Shown: positions 8,227-20,310 of the stretch, one piece after another
Layout of the letters: each line of letters opens with the position of its first letter
Numbering within the stretch: position 1 is the first letter of the stretch
Source: Planctomycetota bacterium
GTDB taxonomy: Bacteria; Planctomycetota; UBA1135; GCA-002686595
Assembly (NCBI GenBank): GCA_016714045.1
Contig: JADJNY010000001.1
Location: 620,001-684,000 of the forward strand
Reading direction: 5' to 3'
DNA: 64,000 nt
Made by a program: the position numbers and the translations under genes
The notes under the pieces: generated by a model
Databases searched by the model: none
What the model saw: only the letters and a program-made list of their open reading frames with translations
Told to the model about the DNA's origin: nothing

Positions 8227-8603
8227 CTCGATACTCCTTCGGATTCCGGTTCGAGGACTGCGGTCGGTTCGACGTCGTCGCGACTCGGACCAGGACCGCT
8301 CGCCTCCAGCGTGCTCGGGGCGGAATCGCTTGCCCCGTGCTGGCTGCTCCCTTTCCTGGTTCCTCGGCGCGTCGCGGAGGAGGCTCCGAACGGCGCACGA
8401 CGCGCTCCTCGTGTGCGCAGTGCGCGCGCCCCCGTGCGTAGCGCGAGCGGCGTCGGAGTCCGACCGTCGTCCCCTGTTTCCCGAATGCGGGCTGCGCACC
8501 GGGGCAGGACGCACCGAGTGCGCGGTCACGCGGACGTGAAACGACGCGGGCGGCTCGTGCCGCCCGCGTCGTCAGATCGTGGAGCTCGCGCTCCGCTCCG
8601 CCG
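8227..8603. other. intergenic region, upstream of 8226 and downstream of gcvP
   Basis: No protein gene is supported here. It should hold the promoter of the leftward gene starting at 8226, and it holds the gcvP hairpin described separately. I see no convincing promoter boxes. Confidence 0.5.
8541..8572 (-). terminator. probable terminator of the gcv operon
   Basis: ACGACGCGGGCGGC (8541-8554) pairs perfectly with GCCGCCCGCGTCGT (8559-8572) around TCGT. On the minus strand the stem is followed by TTTCA. It lies about 30 bases after the gcvP stop. Confidence 0.6.
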
Positions 8604-11519
<2,916 letters not shown>

Positions 11520-11719
11520 GGCAGTGAGAGCGTGGGATCGAGGCTCGGGGCTCGCGCGCGCCGAGGGCGGCGCAGGTCCCGGGAGAGCGTCGGAACGGCG
11601 CGCGCGAGCTGGTTTCGGTCCGCGGCGTGGGGGGGGGGCGCGACGCCCGGCTCGGCCCGTCGGCGGGCGCCGTCGGCGTGGCTCGGCGCGCGCATTCCGC
11701 GCGCTCCCCGGAGGAAGGC

Positions 11720-12118
11720 TCAGTGCTTGTGCGCCGCGAGGAACTTCTCGTAGGCAGCGGCGTCCATCAGCTTGTCGAGGCTCTTCGCGTTCGGGCGGAT
11801 GCGGATGAGCCAGCCCTGGTTCCAGGGGTCCTTCGAGAGGATCTCGAGGTGCTCCTCCGTCGCCATGTTCGACTCGACGACCTCGCCCGCGATCGGCGTG
11901 TTCAGGTCGGCGACGGCCTTCACGGACTCGATCTCGCCGAAGGTCTCACCGGCGTCGAGCATGCGGCCCGCTTCGGGGAGGTCGCAGTAGACGAGGTCGC
12001 CCTCGTTGCCATTGGAGAGCTCGGCGACGGCGAAGTCGGTGATGCCGATGAGCATCGTCTCGCCGTCGGGCTTGATCCACTCGTGGGTTTCCGTGTAGCG
12101 GCGGTCGTTGGGGCGCAT
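11720..12118 (-). CDS. gcvH: glycine cleavage system H protein
   Basis: A 132-residue lipoyl carrier. The lipoylation lysine is K67 in GEIESVKAVAD, and the family start YTETHEWIKPDG and end EYEKFLAAHKH-type tail are present. The protein shuttles the aminomethyl group from GcvP to GcvT. It is separated from gcvT by 85 bp containing a hairpin, and from gcvP by 200 bp. No Shine-Dalgarno sequence precedes ATG 12118. The lipoyl group could come from the enzyme encoded at 3469-4197. Confidence 0.97.
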   Translation of the reverse strand: MRPNDRRYTETHEWIKPDGETMLIGITDFAVAELSNGNEGDLVYCDLPEAGRMLDAGETFGEIESVKAVADLNTPIAGEVVESNMATEEHLEILSKDPWNQGWLIRIRPNAKSLDKLMDAAAYEKFLAAHKH

Positions 12119-12156
12119 GGGGATCGTGGGGGTGCGCAGCGTTGGGGTTGGAGGTG

Positions 12157-12198
12157 AGGAAGGAAACGGAGCGCGCGTGCCTTCGCGGCGCGCTCCGT
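12157..12198 (-). terminator. hairpin with T-rich tail between gcvT and gcvH
   Basis: ACGGAGCGCGC (12166-12176) pairs with GCGCGCTCCGT (12188-12198). On the minus strand the stem is followed by TTTCCTTCC. It looks like an intrinsic terminator six bases after the gcvT stop, so it may lower gcvH-gcvP expression relative to gcvT. Confidence 0.5.
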
Positions 12199-12203
12199 GT
12201 GCG

Positions 12204-13301
12204 TCACTTGCGCGTGCGGGAGAAGAAGGGGAGCGCGCAGAACGTCGCGGCCTGGCGCTTGCCGTTGATCACGATCTCGCACGTCTCGCCGGGGTTGCCC
12301 GCGCCGGCGGGGACATAGCAGGTGCCGATGTTCGCGCCGATCGTCGGCGAGACGGAGCCCGAGACGACGTAACCGAGCTTCTCCGCGCCGCGGTAGAGCT
12401 CGTAGCCCTGGCGCGGCACGCGCGGGCCGTCCGTCTTCAGGCCGACGAGGCGCTTCGTCGGCGCCTTCGCGACGCGCTCCAGCGCGCTGCGGCCGATCCA
12501 GTCGCCCTTCTCGGGCGCGAACGAGATGCCGAAGTTCAAACCGGCCTCGACGGCATTGTGCGTCGCGTCGATCTCGTGTCCGTAGAGCGGCATGCCCGCC
12601 TCGAGGCGCAGCGTGTCGCGAGCGCCGAGGCCGATCGGCGCGAGGCCGTGCGCCTTGCCGGCGGCGGAGATTTCCTCCCACACGCGCACGCCGTCCTTCT
12701 TCGGCACGTAGACCTCGAAGCCGTCCTCGCCCGTGTAGCCCGTGCGGCTGATGCGCGTGTTCGGGATCCCGCACACGGTGCCGAAGCCGAACTTGTAGTA
12801 GCCGATCTTCGCGAGGTCGCAGTCCTTCACGAGCGGCTGGAGGATCGCCGCGGATGCCTGGCCCTGCAGCGCGAGCATCGCGAGCGCGTCGGTTTGGTCG
12901 TCGATCACGACGTTCTTCCCGCGCGCGTGCTCGCGCATCCAGTCGAGGTCGACCTGCGTGTTCGACGCGTTGACGACGAGGAACACCTCGTCCTTGCCCT
13001 TGTACACGAGCAGGTCGTCGATCGGGTTGCCGTCGGCCTTGCAGAAGAGGCCGTAGCGGATCGAGCTCTCGGGGATCTTCGCGACGAAGCACGTCACGAG
13101 GCCCTCGACGTACGCGACGCGCTCGGGGCCGGTGACGCGCACGCGGCCCATGTGCGACAGGTCGAACAGCCCGGCCTTCGTGCGCACGGTGCGGACCTCG
13201 TCGAGGATCGGCCCGTACTGCACCGGCATGGACCAGCCGCCGAACTCGACCATCTTGGCGCCGAGGCGGACGTGGACGTCGTGGAGCGGGGTGTTCTTCA
13301 T
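12204..13301 (-). CDS. gcvT: glycine cleavage system aminomethyltransferase, T protein
   Basis: A 365-residue folate-dependent aminomethyltransferase. It takes the aminomethyl group from GcvH and forms methylene-tetrahydrofolate and ammonia. Typical segments are LHDVHVRLGAKMVEFGGWSMPVQY, LFDLSHMGRVRVTG, RTGYTGEDGFEVYVP and LGARDTLRLEAGMPLYGHE. Start ATG 13301 gives the usual family length. The leader upstream carries a glycine riboswitch followed by a terminator, so transcription should respond to glycine. Confidence 0.97.
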   Translation of the reverse strand: MKNTPLHDVHVRLGAKMVEFGGWSMPVQYGPILDEVRTVRTKAGLFDLSHMGRVRVTGPERVAYVEGLVTCFVAKIPESSIRYGLFCKADGNPIDDLLVYKGKDEVFLVVNASNTQVDLDWMREHARGKNVVIDDQTDALAMLALQGQASAAILQPLVKDCDLAKIGYYKFGFGTVCGIPNTRISRTGYTGEDGFEVYVPKKDGVRVWEEISAAGKAHGLAPIGLGARDTLRLEAGMPLYGHEIDATHNAVEAGLNFGISFAPEKGDWIGRSALERVAKAPTKRLVGLKTDGPRVPRQGYELYRGAEKLGYVVSGSVSPTIGANIGTCYVPAGAGNPGETCEIVINGKRQAATFCALPFFSRTRK

Positions 13302-13340
13302 GGGCGCTCGATGAGCCCGGGGGCGGGTCGGGGGCGTGGA

Positions 13341-13388
13341 AAACGAAACAGGGGCGCACGGCGAGAGCGTTCTCGCTGCGCCCCTGTT
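13341..13388 (-). terminator. terminator in the gcvT leader (riboswitch expression platform)
   Basis: AACAGGGGCGC (13347-13357) pairs with GCGCCCCTGTT (13378-13388), with an inner stem GCGAGA/TCTCGC. On the minus strand the hairpin is followed by TCGTTTT. It lies between the glycine aptamer and the gcvT start, the expected position for transcriptional control. Confidence 0.75.
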
Positions 13389-13418
13389 CTCTCGCGTGGC
13401 CGCGCGTTCAGGGTCGGT

Positions 13419-13512
13419 CCAACCCGGGTCCTGGGGCCTGAGAGTTTCGCGCGTTCGCGCTTGCCCCTTCGGCGTCCGGACGCGTCGCGCCCTGGAACTC
13501 TCCCCGTGCTGG
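13419..13512 (-). promoter_or_regulatory. glycine riboswitch (single aptamer)
   Basis: Read on the minus strand, the aptamer core is recognisable: GGAGAG (13498-13503), GCCGAAGGGGCAA (13461-13473), AACTCTCAGG (13437-13446) and GGAC (13428-13431). These are the conserved elements of the glycine riboswitch in the usual order and spacing. The closing P1 stem pairs CCAGCACGGG (13503-13512) with CCCGGGTTGG (13419-13428) with one mismatch. Only one aptamer is visible. The regulated gene, gcvT, starts 118 bases downstream. Confidence 0.9.
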
Positions 13513-13537
13513 AAGCGGATCCGTTGTGAGGGCGGAC

Positions 13538-13566
13538 ACTCTACAGAGAGGAGGAGGACGAGCCAA
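13538..13566 (-). promoter_or_regulatory. promoter of the glycine cleavage operon
   Basis: On the minus strand TTGGCT (13561-13566) and TAGAGT (13538-13543) are separated by 17 bases. The predicted start, near 13531, is about 20 bases before the riboswitch P1 stem. Confidence 0.55.
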
Positions 13567-13619
13567 GCCGCCGTTGGGGGGGGCGCCGCCCGACCTCCTC
13601 CCGCGGGGTAAAGTTCCCT

Positions 13620-15242
13620 GTGCAATCCGCTCCCCGCCGCCCCGCCCCGGGCTCGTGGAGGGTCGCTTCGGGCGCCCTCGTCGCTCTCGCCCTCGTGCTC
13701 CTCGGGCGGGCGCTCCCGGCCCAGGTGCCATTCGGCCCCGGGTTGCGCTGGACTCGGGCGGCGACCTCGAGCGACGCCTGGCTCCCGCGCTCCGTCGCCT
13801 TCGGGGCCTCCGACGGACTCGTGTGGGCGTCGGCGATGGGCACCGCGCCGCACCTCGAACTCCTCGCCGCGAGCGCGGAGGGCGGGACTCAGCCGCTCGC
13901 GCGCGACGACCAGGTCGCGGCCGCGATCTCGGTGCTCTCCGTCGCCGCGGGACGTGACGCGGCGGCCTGCTTCGGCGTCGCGCAGTACCCCGCGCCGGAT
14001 GCGACGCATCGCCGGACCGAGGTCGCGCGCTACAGCCCCGTGCAGGCCGCGCAGAGCGGAGCGCTCGGCCCGGTCTGGCTCCGCGTGCTGCCCGGGCTCG
14101 TGAACGGTCCGGCGCGCATCGCGTGCGACGAAGGCGGGACGCGCCTCGCCGTCGCGCTGTGGAACGACGTCGCGCACGTCGTGCACGTCGAGGTGCTGGA
14201 TGGAACGAACGGCGCGGTGCTCGGCGCGGCCGACGTCCCCGCGGCGAGCCTCACCGAGCTCGCGTTCTCCGCGGACGGCACGCGCGTCGCGGTCTCCGCG
14301 GGCGGAGTGCTGTGGGTCGGCGACGGGCTCGCAGCCACTCTCGCGACGTTCCCGCTCTCCGCCGCGACGCGCGCGCTCTCGCTGTCCGGCGACGGCCGCC
14401 GGCTCGTCGCGGGCGCGGGGAGCGAGCTCCGGATCTACGAGGAGAACGCTGGCCCGTACGCGCTCGCCTTCACCGTGCCCGGCGCCGCGAACGAGCTCGC
14501 GGCGCGCGCGGAGCTCGCGCGCGACGGCTCGACGCTCGCCATCGGCTGGTGGAACGCCGCGACCGGTGTCGATCTGCGCCTCCAGGTGCTCGACGCGCCC
14601 GCGCGCGCGCCGCTGTGGGACGTCGCGCAGCACGGCGTGCTCGGCGGCCTCCAGAACCTGCCCGAGGTCGTGCGCGTGAGCCCCGACGGACGGCGCATCG
14701 CGCTCGGAACGTGGGGCGATGGGACGGCCGCGCCGGAGCTCCAGCTCTTCGATCGTTCCAGCGCGCAGCCCGTGCTCGCCGTCGACCTGCCGGGCAGCGT
14801 GCAGGCGCTCGCGCTGGACGCGAGCGGGACGCGCATCGCCGTCGGGATGAAGAACGCGCACGCGAACCAGTTCGCCACGACCGGACAGTTCCGGTTGTAC
14901 GACACGGGCGAGCGCGACCTCGCCGTGCGCGGGGTCCCGACCGTCGGCGGGGCGCTCGAGCTCGCCGCGCGGAGCGCGGGAGCGACCGAGGTCCTCTTCC
15001 TGTTCGGCCCGCGCGCTTCGTCTCCGACGCGCGTGCCCGGGACGTTCGGCCAGCTCGCGCTGCGTCGCACGCGGCTCTTCGTCGTCCCGGCGACGACGGA
15101 CGCAAGCGGGCGCGCCGACCTCGCGTATCCGCTGCCCGCCGATCCGGGTCTGCACGGCCGGGTGTGGCACGTGCAGGCTGCGTTCCGCATCGGCGGAGCG
15201 CTGCACTTCTCGAGCACGGTCGTCGACCCGCTGCTCTGGTGA
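13620..15242 (+). CDS. secreted WD40-like beta-propeller protein
   Basis: A 540-residue protein starting at GTG 13620. Residues about 15-35 form a signal peptide (ALVALALVLLGRALPAQ). The body repeats short propeller-like blades such as LAFSADGTRVAVSAGG, LSLSGDGRRLVAGAG, VRVSPDGRRIALGTW and LALDASGTRIAVGMK. The last 100 residues form a separate module (LALRRTRLFVVPATTDASG to SSTVVDPLLW). I associate this type of C-terminal domain with secreted planctomycete proteins, from memory. No catalytic residues are seen. Export suggests a scaffold or binding role. Confidence 0.75.
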   Translation: MQSAPRRPAPGSWRVASGALVALALVLLGRALPAQVPFGPGLRWTRAATSSDAWLPRSVAFGASDGLVWASAMGTAPHLELLAASAEGGTQPLARDDQVAAAISVLSVAAGRDAAACFGVAQYPAPDATHRRTEVARYSPVQAAQSGALGPVWLRVLPGLVNGPARIACDEGGTRLAVALWNDVAHVVHVEVLDGTNGAVLGAADVPAASLTELAFSADGTRVAVSAGGVLWVGDGLAATLATFPLSAATRALSLSGDGRRLVAGAGSELRIYEENAGPYALAFTVPGAANELAARAELARDGSTLAIGWWNAATGVDLRLQVLDAPARAPLWDVAQHGVLGGLQNLPEVVRVSPDGRRIALGTWGDGTAAPELQLFDRSSAQPVLAVDLPGSVQALALDASGTRIAVGMKNAHANQFATTGQFRLYDTGERDLAVRGVPTVGGALELAARSAGATEVLFLFGPRASSPTRVPGTFGQLALRRTRLFVVPATTDASGRADLAYPLPADPGLHGRVWHVQAAFRIGGALHFSSTVVDPLLW

Positions 15243-15489
15243 CGCGGCGTCGCGTCGATGGGGGCGCCGCTCCCGTCTCGATCGCGCCCGCTCGATCCGG
15301 AAAGGACTTCCGGTTTCGCCGTGTCGAACGGCGTGCGCTCGAGGACGCGCCCCCCTAGCGCCTCAAGAGTCCGGTGATCGGCTTCCGATACCTGCGCCGC
15401 GCGCACTCCCCCGCTGTGCGCGATTCACCCCTTTTCCGTCCCGCGGCCGCGAGGCCTGCTCGATCTCGAATTCCACGAGGATCCCCGCA

Positions 15490-18400
15490 ATGACTCTTGG
15501 GAAACAACTGGGTCTCTTCTCCTGCGCCGCGCTGGCGCTCCTGCTGGGCGCCTGCTCCAGCGGCAGCTCGTCCTCCGGCCCGAACACGATCCAGACCGCA
15601 CTGCAGGACCTCGACGCCGATGCGGACGGGCTCACGACCGTGATCTCGTTCGCGTCGAGCTCTGGTCTCGACGGCGCGACGATCGCGAACTTCGAAGCCG
15701 ACGGCGGGCAGACCCCGACGTCGGTCACGGTCGACGGCACCGACGTCACGATCACGTGGGACGAGCGCGTCACGCCGTCGCACGACGTGCGCGCCGTGTC
15801 GATGTCCGGCGTGTCGGAGGACTTCGTCGGCGTCACGACGAGCGACTCCACGGCGCCGACGTTCACGATCACGAGTGGGACGCAGAACTCCGGGACCACG
15901 GGCGACGAGTTCGAGCTCCAGTTCAGCGGTCCGAACGTGGTCGAAGCAACCGCGGAGGACGTGACGAACTGGACGCTGACCGTCGACGGCACCACACGCG
16001 ACCTGACGGGCGCGACGCTGACCTTCGACGCCGGGACGCAGACGCTGGCGTTCACGCTGCCCACGGACGCGGGGCTCTATTCCACGTTCTCGGTGGCGGC
16101 GAGCGGCGTGCTCTCCGTCGCGGACATCGCGGCGGATTCGGACGTCGTCGACGGCACGGCGGCGGGCGACGCCGTCGCGCCGACGCTGCTCTCTGCCGAG
16201 CAGAACCTGACCGAGGACGAGTTCGGCCGCGTCGTCGACTTCACCTTCGACGAGCCGATGGACGCGGACGTCTCGACGCAGCTGTCGCGCTTCGGCGTCG
16301 AGCTGCCCGACGTCGCCGTCTCCGTCGAACAGGTCAGCACGGACTTGCTCCGCGTGACGTTCAACGGACCGATCGTGCCGGGCGTCGAGGACGTCACGCT
16401 TGCCGGTCTGGTCGACCGCCACGGCAACGCCTTCGCGGACACCGTCCAGTCGATCGATCAGCCCTCGCCCGTCGCGAACGCCTTCGACGGCCAACCCGCG
16501 GCGGTCACGGTCCCGAACGCGGACAACGACTACGTCGTCGCGGTCACGACCCAGGCCTTCGACCCCGAGTCGGCGGAAGACCCGACCTCGTGGACGCTCG
16601 AGGTCGACGGGAACACGATCGACCTCTCGACCCAGACGCTCTCGTACGACCTCCTGACGAAGACGCTGACGATCGCGCTCGACTTCGACCTGTCGAACGG
16701 CGACGCGTTCACGCTCACGGGCAACAACGTGCTCGAGGTCGACGGTGAGACGTTCACCGGCACGGACAGCGCCACGGTCACCGGCGACACCGCCCCGCCC
16801 GCGGCCTCCACGGTCACGCAGAACCGTACGTTCGACGAGAGCGGGAAGACCCTCGACGTCGTCATGAACGAGGACGTCGACGAGACGACTGCGGAGACCC
16901 TGGTCAACTGGACCATCTCCGGCAGCCAGACGCTTCAGTCGGCGACGTTGCTCCCGGGCTTCGACACCGTGCGCCTCGTGTTCGACGCCGCGGTGATCCC
17001 CGGCGACTACACACTCACCGTGGACAATCTGTCCGACCTCGCGGGGAACACGATGGCCTCGGCCCAGGCGCTCCTCGCGATCCACGCCGACGATGCCGTG
17101 GCGCCCGACATCGACCATGCGACGGCCACGGCCGTCGAGGGCGCGAACGACGACGTGCTCGCCGTCACCTTCGACGACGACATGATCGAGTCCGAGATCG
17201 AGGACGAGACGAACTGGACCGTCGAATCGCCGACGGGCACGTCGCTCTCCACGACTGGCGCGACCATCACGTACGACGACGCCACGAAGACCGCGACGCT
17301 CGTCTTCGCGAACGGGGTCAACCTGCGCCGCGGTGACGACTTCTCCGTGGCCTTCGCGAACGCCCGCGACCTCGCTGGCAACATCGTGCAGGGCACGGCG
17401 CTCACCGGTGACGTCGACTCGGAGACGACGATCCCGACCGTGCACACGATCTACCGTTCGTCGTCGTCCGCGGACACGCTGGTGCTCCGCTTCAGCGAGC
17501 CCTGCGGGCAGCTCGACGACCTCTACGACGCGTCGACGAACCCGACCGGCACGCGCTACGTCCTGCGCGACTCGGGCGGAACGCTGCGCGGCTATCCGAC
17601 GACCGCCACCGTCCTGGACGACGGCCTCGGCGTCGAGATCACGTACGGCTTCGTCGTCGACTCGACGTACACGCTCGACGTGTTCGGCGTCGAGGACCTC
17701 GCCGGCAACCCGTGCTTCCCCGTCCTCGCCGCGACGACGGAAGCGGAGGACCTCACGCAGCCCTCGCTCGACACGGGCCTCTCCGTGTTCACGACCGTCA
17801 CCGGGGCCTCGAACGACACGATCACCGTGAAGTTCGACCGCCCGATGAGCCCCTGGGGCCTCCTCGACTCCGACCGGTACACCGTGACCACCGGGATCAC
17901 GGCGGTCGACCTCGCGGGGGCCGCCTTCAGCTTCGACGGCACGGACACGGTCACGATCGTGCTCGGCAACGGCGCGGCGAACGACCTGCAGACCGGCGAC
18001 TCGTACGACCTTTCCGTCGTCGACGTTTGGTCGGCGCAGGGCACCCAGCGCACGGTTGCAGACACGGAAGTCGGCATCGTCTGCGGCGGTGACTCGACGG
18101 CGCCGAGCGTGCAGGTCGGCAAGGTGCGCATCGATCCGACGACGGCGGATGCGCTGATCGTCGAGGTCAACGAGGACGTCGACCCGACGGAAGCCGAGAC
18201 CGCCGCGAACTACGACTACGACGGCGGCAACCTGGCGACGCTGGCCGAGCGCATCGGTCCGCGGTCCATCCGCGTGACGTTCGGCGTCACGCCGACCGCG
18301 GGCAACAGCCTGGAACTCACCGTGTCGGACCTCGCCGGCAATGCTTCGGGCGCCATCACGCGCACGATCACGGCCGCGGATGCCTCGGCCCCGCTCGTCT

Positions 18401-18999
18401 CCTCAGTGGCGGGCACGATCGTGCCCGGCTTCGGCGGCGACTACGTGACCGTGACGTTCAACGAGCCCGTCGACACCGCCACCGCGCTCGGCTCGGCCAA
18501 TTATGTCGTGCAGACGGGGGCGACGACGCTGTCGCTCACGGGAGCCACGCTCTCGTATGCGGGCAACTCGAACACGATCCGCGTCACGTTCGCGTCGGGC
18601 CAGGAGCTCGTCGCGGGCGCCGCGCTCACCGTGACGGTGAGCGGGGTCGCTGACCTCTTCGGGAACACGATGGGGGCCGCGGTCACGGTCGGAGGCTCGA
18701 CCAGCGGCGACTCCGCGGATCCGGACTTCGATCGGGCCTTCGTGAACTACCGCGCCGACGCGGCGGGCACGATCATCGACGTCCAGTTCAACGAGGACGT
18801 CGACGAGACCTTCGTCACGAGTACGACGAACTGGTCCGCGACGGGCACGAGCATCAGCTCCGTGGAAGTGCTCGAGCGCAACCACTGCCGCGTCACGCTT
18901 GCGGCGGCGCTGGGCTCGAGCGGCACGCTCGGCCTCACTGGCCTGCCGGACATCGCCGGCAACACGTCGGGAGCCATCACGATCGATCCGCAGGAGTGA
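15490..18999 (+). CDS. large lipoprotein with about ten bacterial Ig-like (SbsA-type) repeats
   Basis: An 1169-residue protein with a lipoprotein signal (lipobox LLLGACSS). The rest is a chain of roughly ten domains of about 100-120 residues. Each opens with a D-x-x-x-P motif (DSTAPTF, DTAPPAA, DAVAPDI, SETTIPT, DLTQPSL, DSTAPSV, DASAPLV, DSADPDF), followed by V-x-F-(N/D)-E-x-(V/M)-(D/x) and an N-W-T or N-Y strand. This is the SbsA Ig-like layout found in surface adhesins. It is highly acidic and could bind calcium (for example NEDVDET). No enzyme domain is visible. The gene is monocistronic with its own strong terminator. Confidence 0.85.
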   Translation: MTLGKQLGLFSCAALALLLGACSSGSSSSGPNTIQTALQDLDADADGLTTVISFASSSGLDGATIANFEADGGQTPTSVTVDGTDVTITWDERVTPSHDVRAVSMSGVSEDFVGVTTSDSTAPTFTITSGTQNSGTTGDEFELQFSGPNVVEATAEDVTNWTLTVDGTTRDLTGATLTFDAGTQTLAFTLPTDAGLYSTFSVAASGVLSVADIAADSDVVDGTAAGDAVAPTLLSAEQNLTEDEFGRVVDFTFDEPMDADVSTQLSRFGVELPDVAVSVEQVSTDLLRVTFNGPIVPGVEDVTLAGLVDRHGNAFADTVQSIDQPSPVANAFDGQPAAVTVPNADNDYVVAVTTQAFDPESAEDPTSWTLEVDGNTIDLSTQTLSYDLLTKTLTIALDFDLSNGDAFTLTGNNVLEVDGETFTGTDSATVTGDTAPPAASTVTQNRTFDESGKTLDVVMNEDVDETTAETLVNWTISGSQTLQSATLLPGFDTVRLVFDAAVIPGDYTLTVDNLSDLAGNTMASAQALLAIHADDAVAPDIDHATATAVEGANDDVLAVTFDDDMIESEIEDETNWTVESPTGTSLSTTGATITYDDATKTATLVFANGVNLRRGDDFSVAFANARDLAGNIVQGTALTGDVDSETTIPTVHTIYRSSSSADTLVLRFSEPCGQLDDLYDASTNPTGTRYVLRDSGGTLRGYPTTATVLDDGLGVEITYGFVVDSTYTLDVFGVEDLAGNPCFPVLAATTEAEDLTQPSLDTGLSVFTTVTGASNDTITVKFDRPMSPWGLLDSDRYTVTTGITAVDLAGAAFSFDGTDTVTIVLGNGAANDLQTGDSYDLSVVDVWSAQGTQRTVADTEVGIVCGGDSTAPSVQVGKVRIDPTTADALIVEVNEDVDPTEAETAANYDYDGGNLATLAERIGPRSIRVTFGVTPTAGNSLELTVSDLAGNASGAITRTITAADASAPLVSSVAGTIVPGFGGDYVTVTFNEPVDTATALGSANYVVQTGATTLSLTGATLSYAGNSNTIRVTFASGQELVAGAALTVTVSGVADLFGNTMGAAVTVGGSTSGDSADPDFDRAFVNYRADAAGTIIDVQFNEDVDETFVTSTTNWSATGTSISSVEVLERNHCRVTLAAALGSSGTLGLTGLPDIAGNTSGAITIDPQE

Positions 19000-19017
19000 C
19001 GCTCCTCGCGTCGAAAC

Positions 19018-19059
19018 GACCGCCGGTCGCGCAACGTGCGCGACCGGCGGTCTTTTTTT
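19018..19059 (+). terminator. strong intrinsic terminator
   Basis: GACCGCCGGTCGCGC (19018-19032) pairs perfectly with GCGCGACCGGCGGTC (19038-19052) around AACGT and is followed by seven T. It ends the Ig-repeat gene transcript. Confidence 0.95.
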
Positions 19060-19201
19060 CCATCACGCGCGTCGCGCGCAGCGACTGCGGCCTCGATCGT
19101 ACGCGGGAGTTGGACAATTCCGTCTCGACCTTCAGGTCCGGTCCTCGCTCTCTCGATCAGGACCTCGCAACGAAGTTCCGCCCATCCCGGGGCGGTCGTG
19201 C

Positions 19202-19208
19202 GAGGTGA
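19202..19208 (+). promoter_or_regulatory. ribosome binding site fixing the TTG start at 19216
   Basis: GAGGTGA lies seven bases before TTG 19216, which favours this rare start over the upstream GTG 19198 and ATG 19036. The latter would begin inside the preceding terminator. Confidence 0.55.
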
Positions 19209-19215
19209 GAGCGGA

Positions 19216-20310
19216 TTGAGCGCAGCGAACACCAGGAGCCCCCTGATCGTCGAGGACGTCGTCACGGCCTTGACGGGTGACGTCGCGTCCGGCCCCAGTG
19301 CCCGGACCGCGCTGAAGGACCGCATGCGCCGCGCGACGACGGAGTTCGACGAGCGCACAGCCGAGGCCTTCGCGCGCGCGCTGCTCGACAGCCTCACGCA
19401 GAACCCCACGGATCCGCGGCAGCTCGAAGCGCTCGTGATCCTCGGGCTCGCGCACCCGCACGTGCTCGAGCGTCACCGCATCTCCCTCGACAAGGAGGCC
19501 GAACGCCTCGCGTTCCTGCTCGAGCGCGCCGGCGAGGTGGAGCGCGCGGAGTCGCTGCAGGACATGCTCGCGGACCGCTTGACGGTCGAAGAGGTCGCTA
19601 CCGGCGAGGCGCCGACGAAGCAGCGCGCGGACCACGATCAACTGGTCGAGCGCTACTTGCGCCAGGCCGACGAAGCCGCGCTCGCGGGCCGGACGCGCGA
19701 GGCGATCGCGTGTCTGCAGGAGATCCACGCGCTCCAACCCGGTCGACGCGACGTGACGCGGATGATCCGCGAATTGCGCGCGCGCCGGAAGGTGCGCCGC
19801 TGGAAGCTGCTGCGGGGCCTGCGCTGGGTCGGGGTCCTGGGCCTCGTCGCGCTGGCCGCGTGGGGCGTCTGGCAGCGCGAGCTCCACGTGCGCGAGGAGT
19901 TCGCCGCCCTGCCGCCCGCTCGGGGCGAGGACGTCGCCGCGCTGCGCGCGCGCCTCGTCGCGATCGACGAACTCGTGCAGGGCCAGATCGCCTGGTTCGG
20001 CATGGGCGACGCGCTGCGCGAGAAGCAGGCCATCGAAGAGCGCCTGCGCCGGCTCGCCGACCGCGTCGATGCGGTCAAGCACGACGAGAACATGCAGACG
20101 CAAGAGCGCCTGCAGGAGGCGGACGCAGCTCGCGTCCGCGGCTTGATGTACGCCCAGCAGGGCAAGTTCGACGAAGCGCTGAAGGACCTGCGGCTCGCGC
20201 TCCAGCTCGCCCCCGCGAACTGGGAGCACGCGCGCAGGGTGAAGGCCGACCTCGAGGCGATCGAGGCGTTCAAGGCGCGACCGAAGTCCACCGGAGAGGG
20301 TGCGCGATGA
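19216..20310 (+). CDS. membrane-anchored TPR-like protein, first gene of the MglA/roadblock operon
   Basis: A 364-residue protein. The N-terminal 200 residues are predicted helical and look like a cytoplasmic TPR-like region (LALLDSLTQNPTDPRQLEALVILG and EAIACLQEIHALQPGRRDV). One transmembrane helix (WVGVLGLVALAAWGVW) follows a basic RARRKVRRWK stretch. The C-terminal part ends in a TPR-like unit (RGLMYAQQGKFDEALKDLRLALQLAP). Its stop overlaps the next start (ATGA), so it is probably co-translated with the TPR-roadblock gene. It could anchor or scaffold the GTPase complex at the membrane; this is inferred from context only. Confidence 0.75.
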   Translation: MSAANTRSPLIVEDVVTALTGDVASGPSARTALKDRMRRATTEFDERTAEAFARALLDSLTQNPTDPRQLEALVILGLAHPHVLERHRISLDKEAERLAFLLERAGEVERAESLQDMLADRLTVEEVATGEAPTKQRADHDQLVERYLRQADEAALAGRTREAIACLQEIHALQPGRRDVTRMIRELRARRKVRRWKLLRGLRWVGVLGLVALAAWGVWQRELHVREEFAALPPARGEDVAALRARLVAIDELVQGQIAWFGMGDALREKQAIEERLRRLADRVDAVKHDENMQTQERLQEADAARVRGLMYAQQGKFDEALKDLRLALQLAPANWEHARRVKADLEAIEAFKARPKSTGEGAR

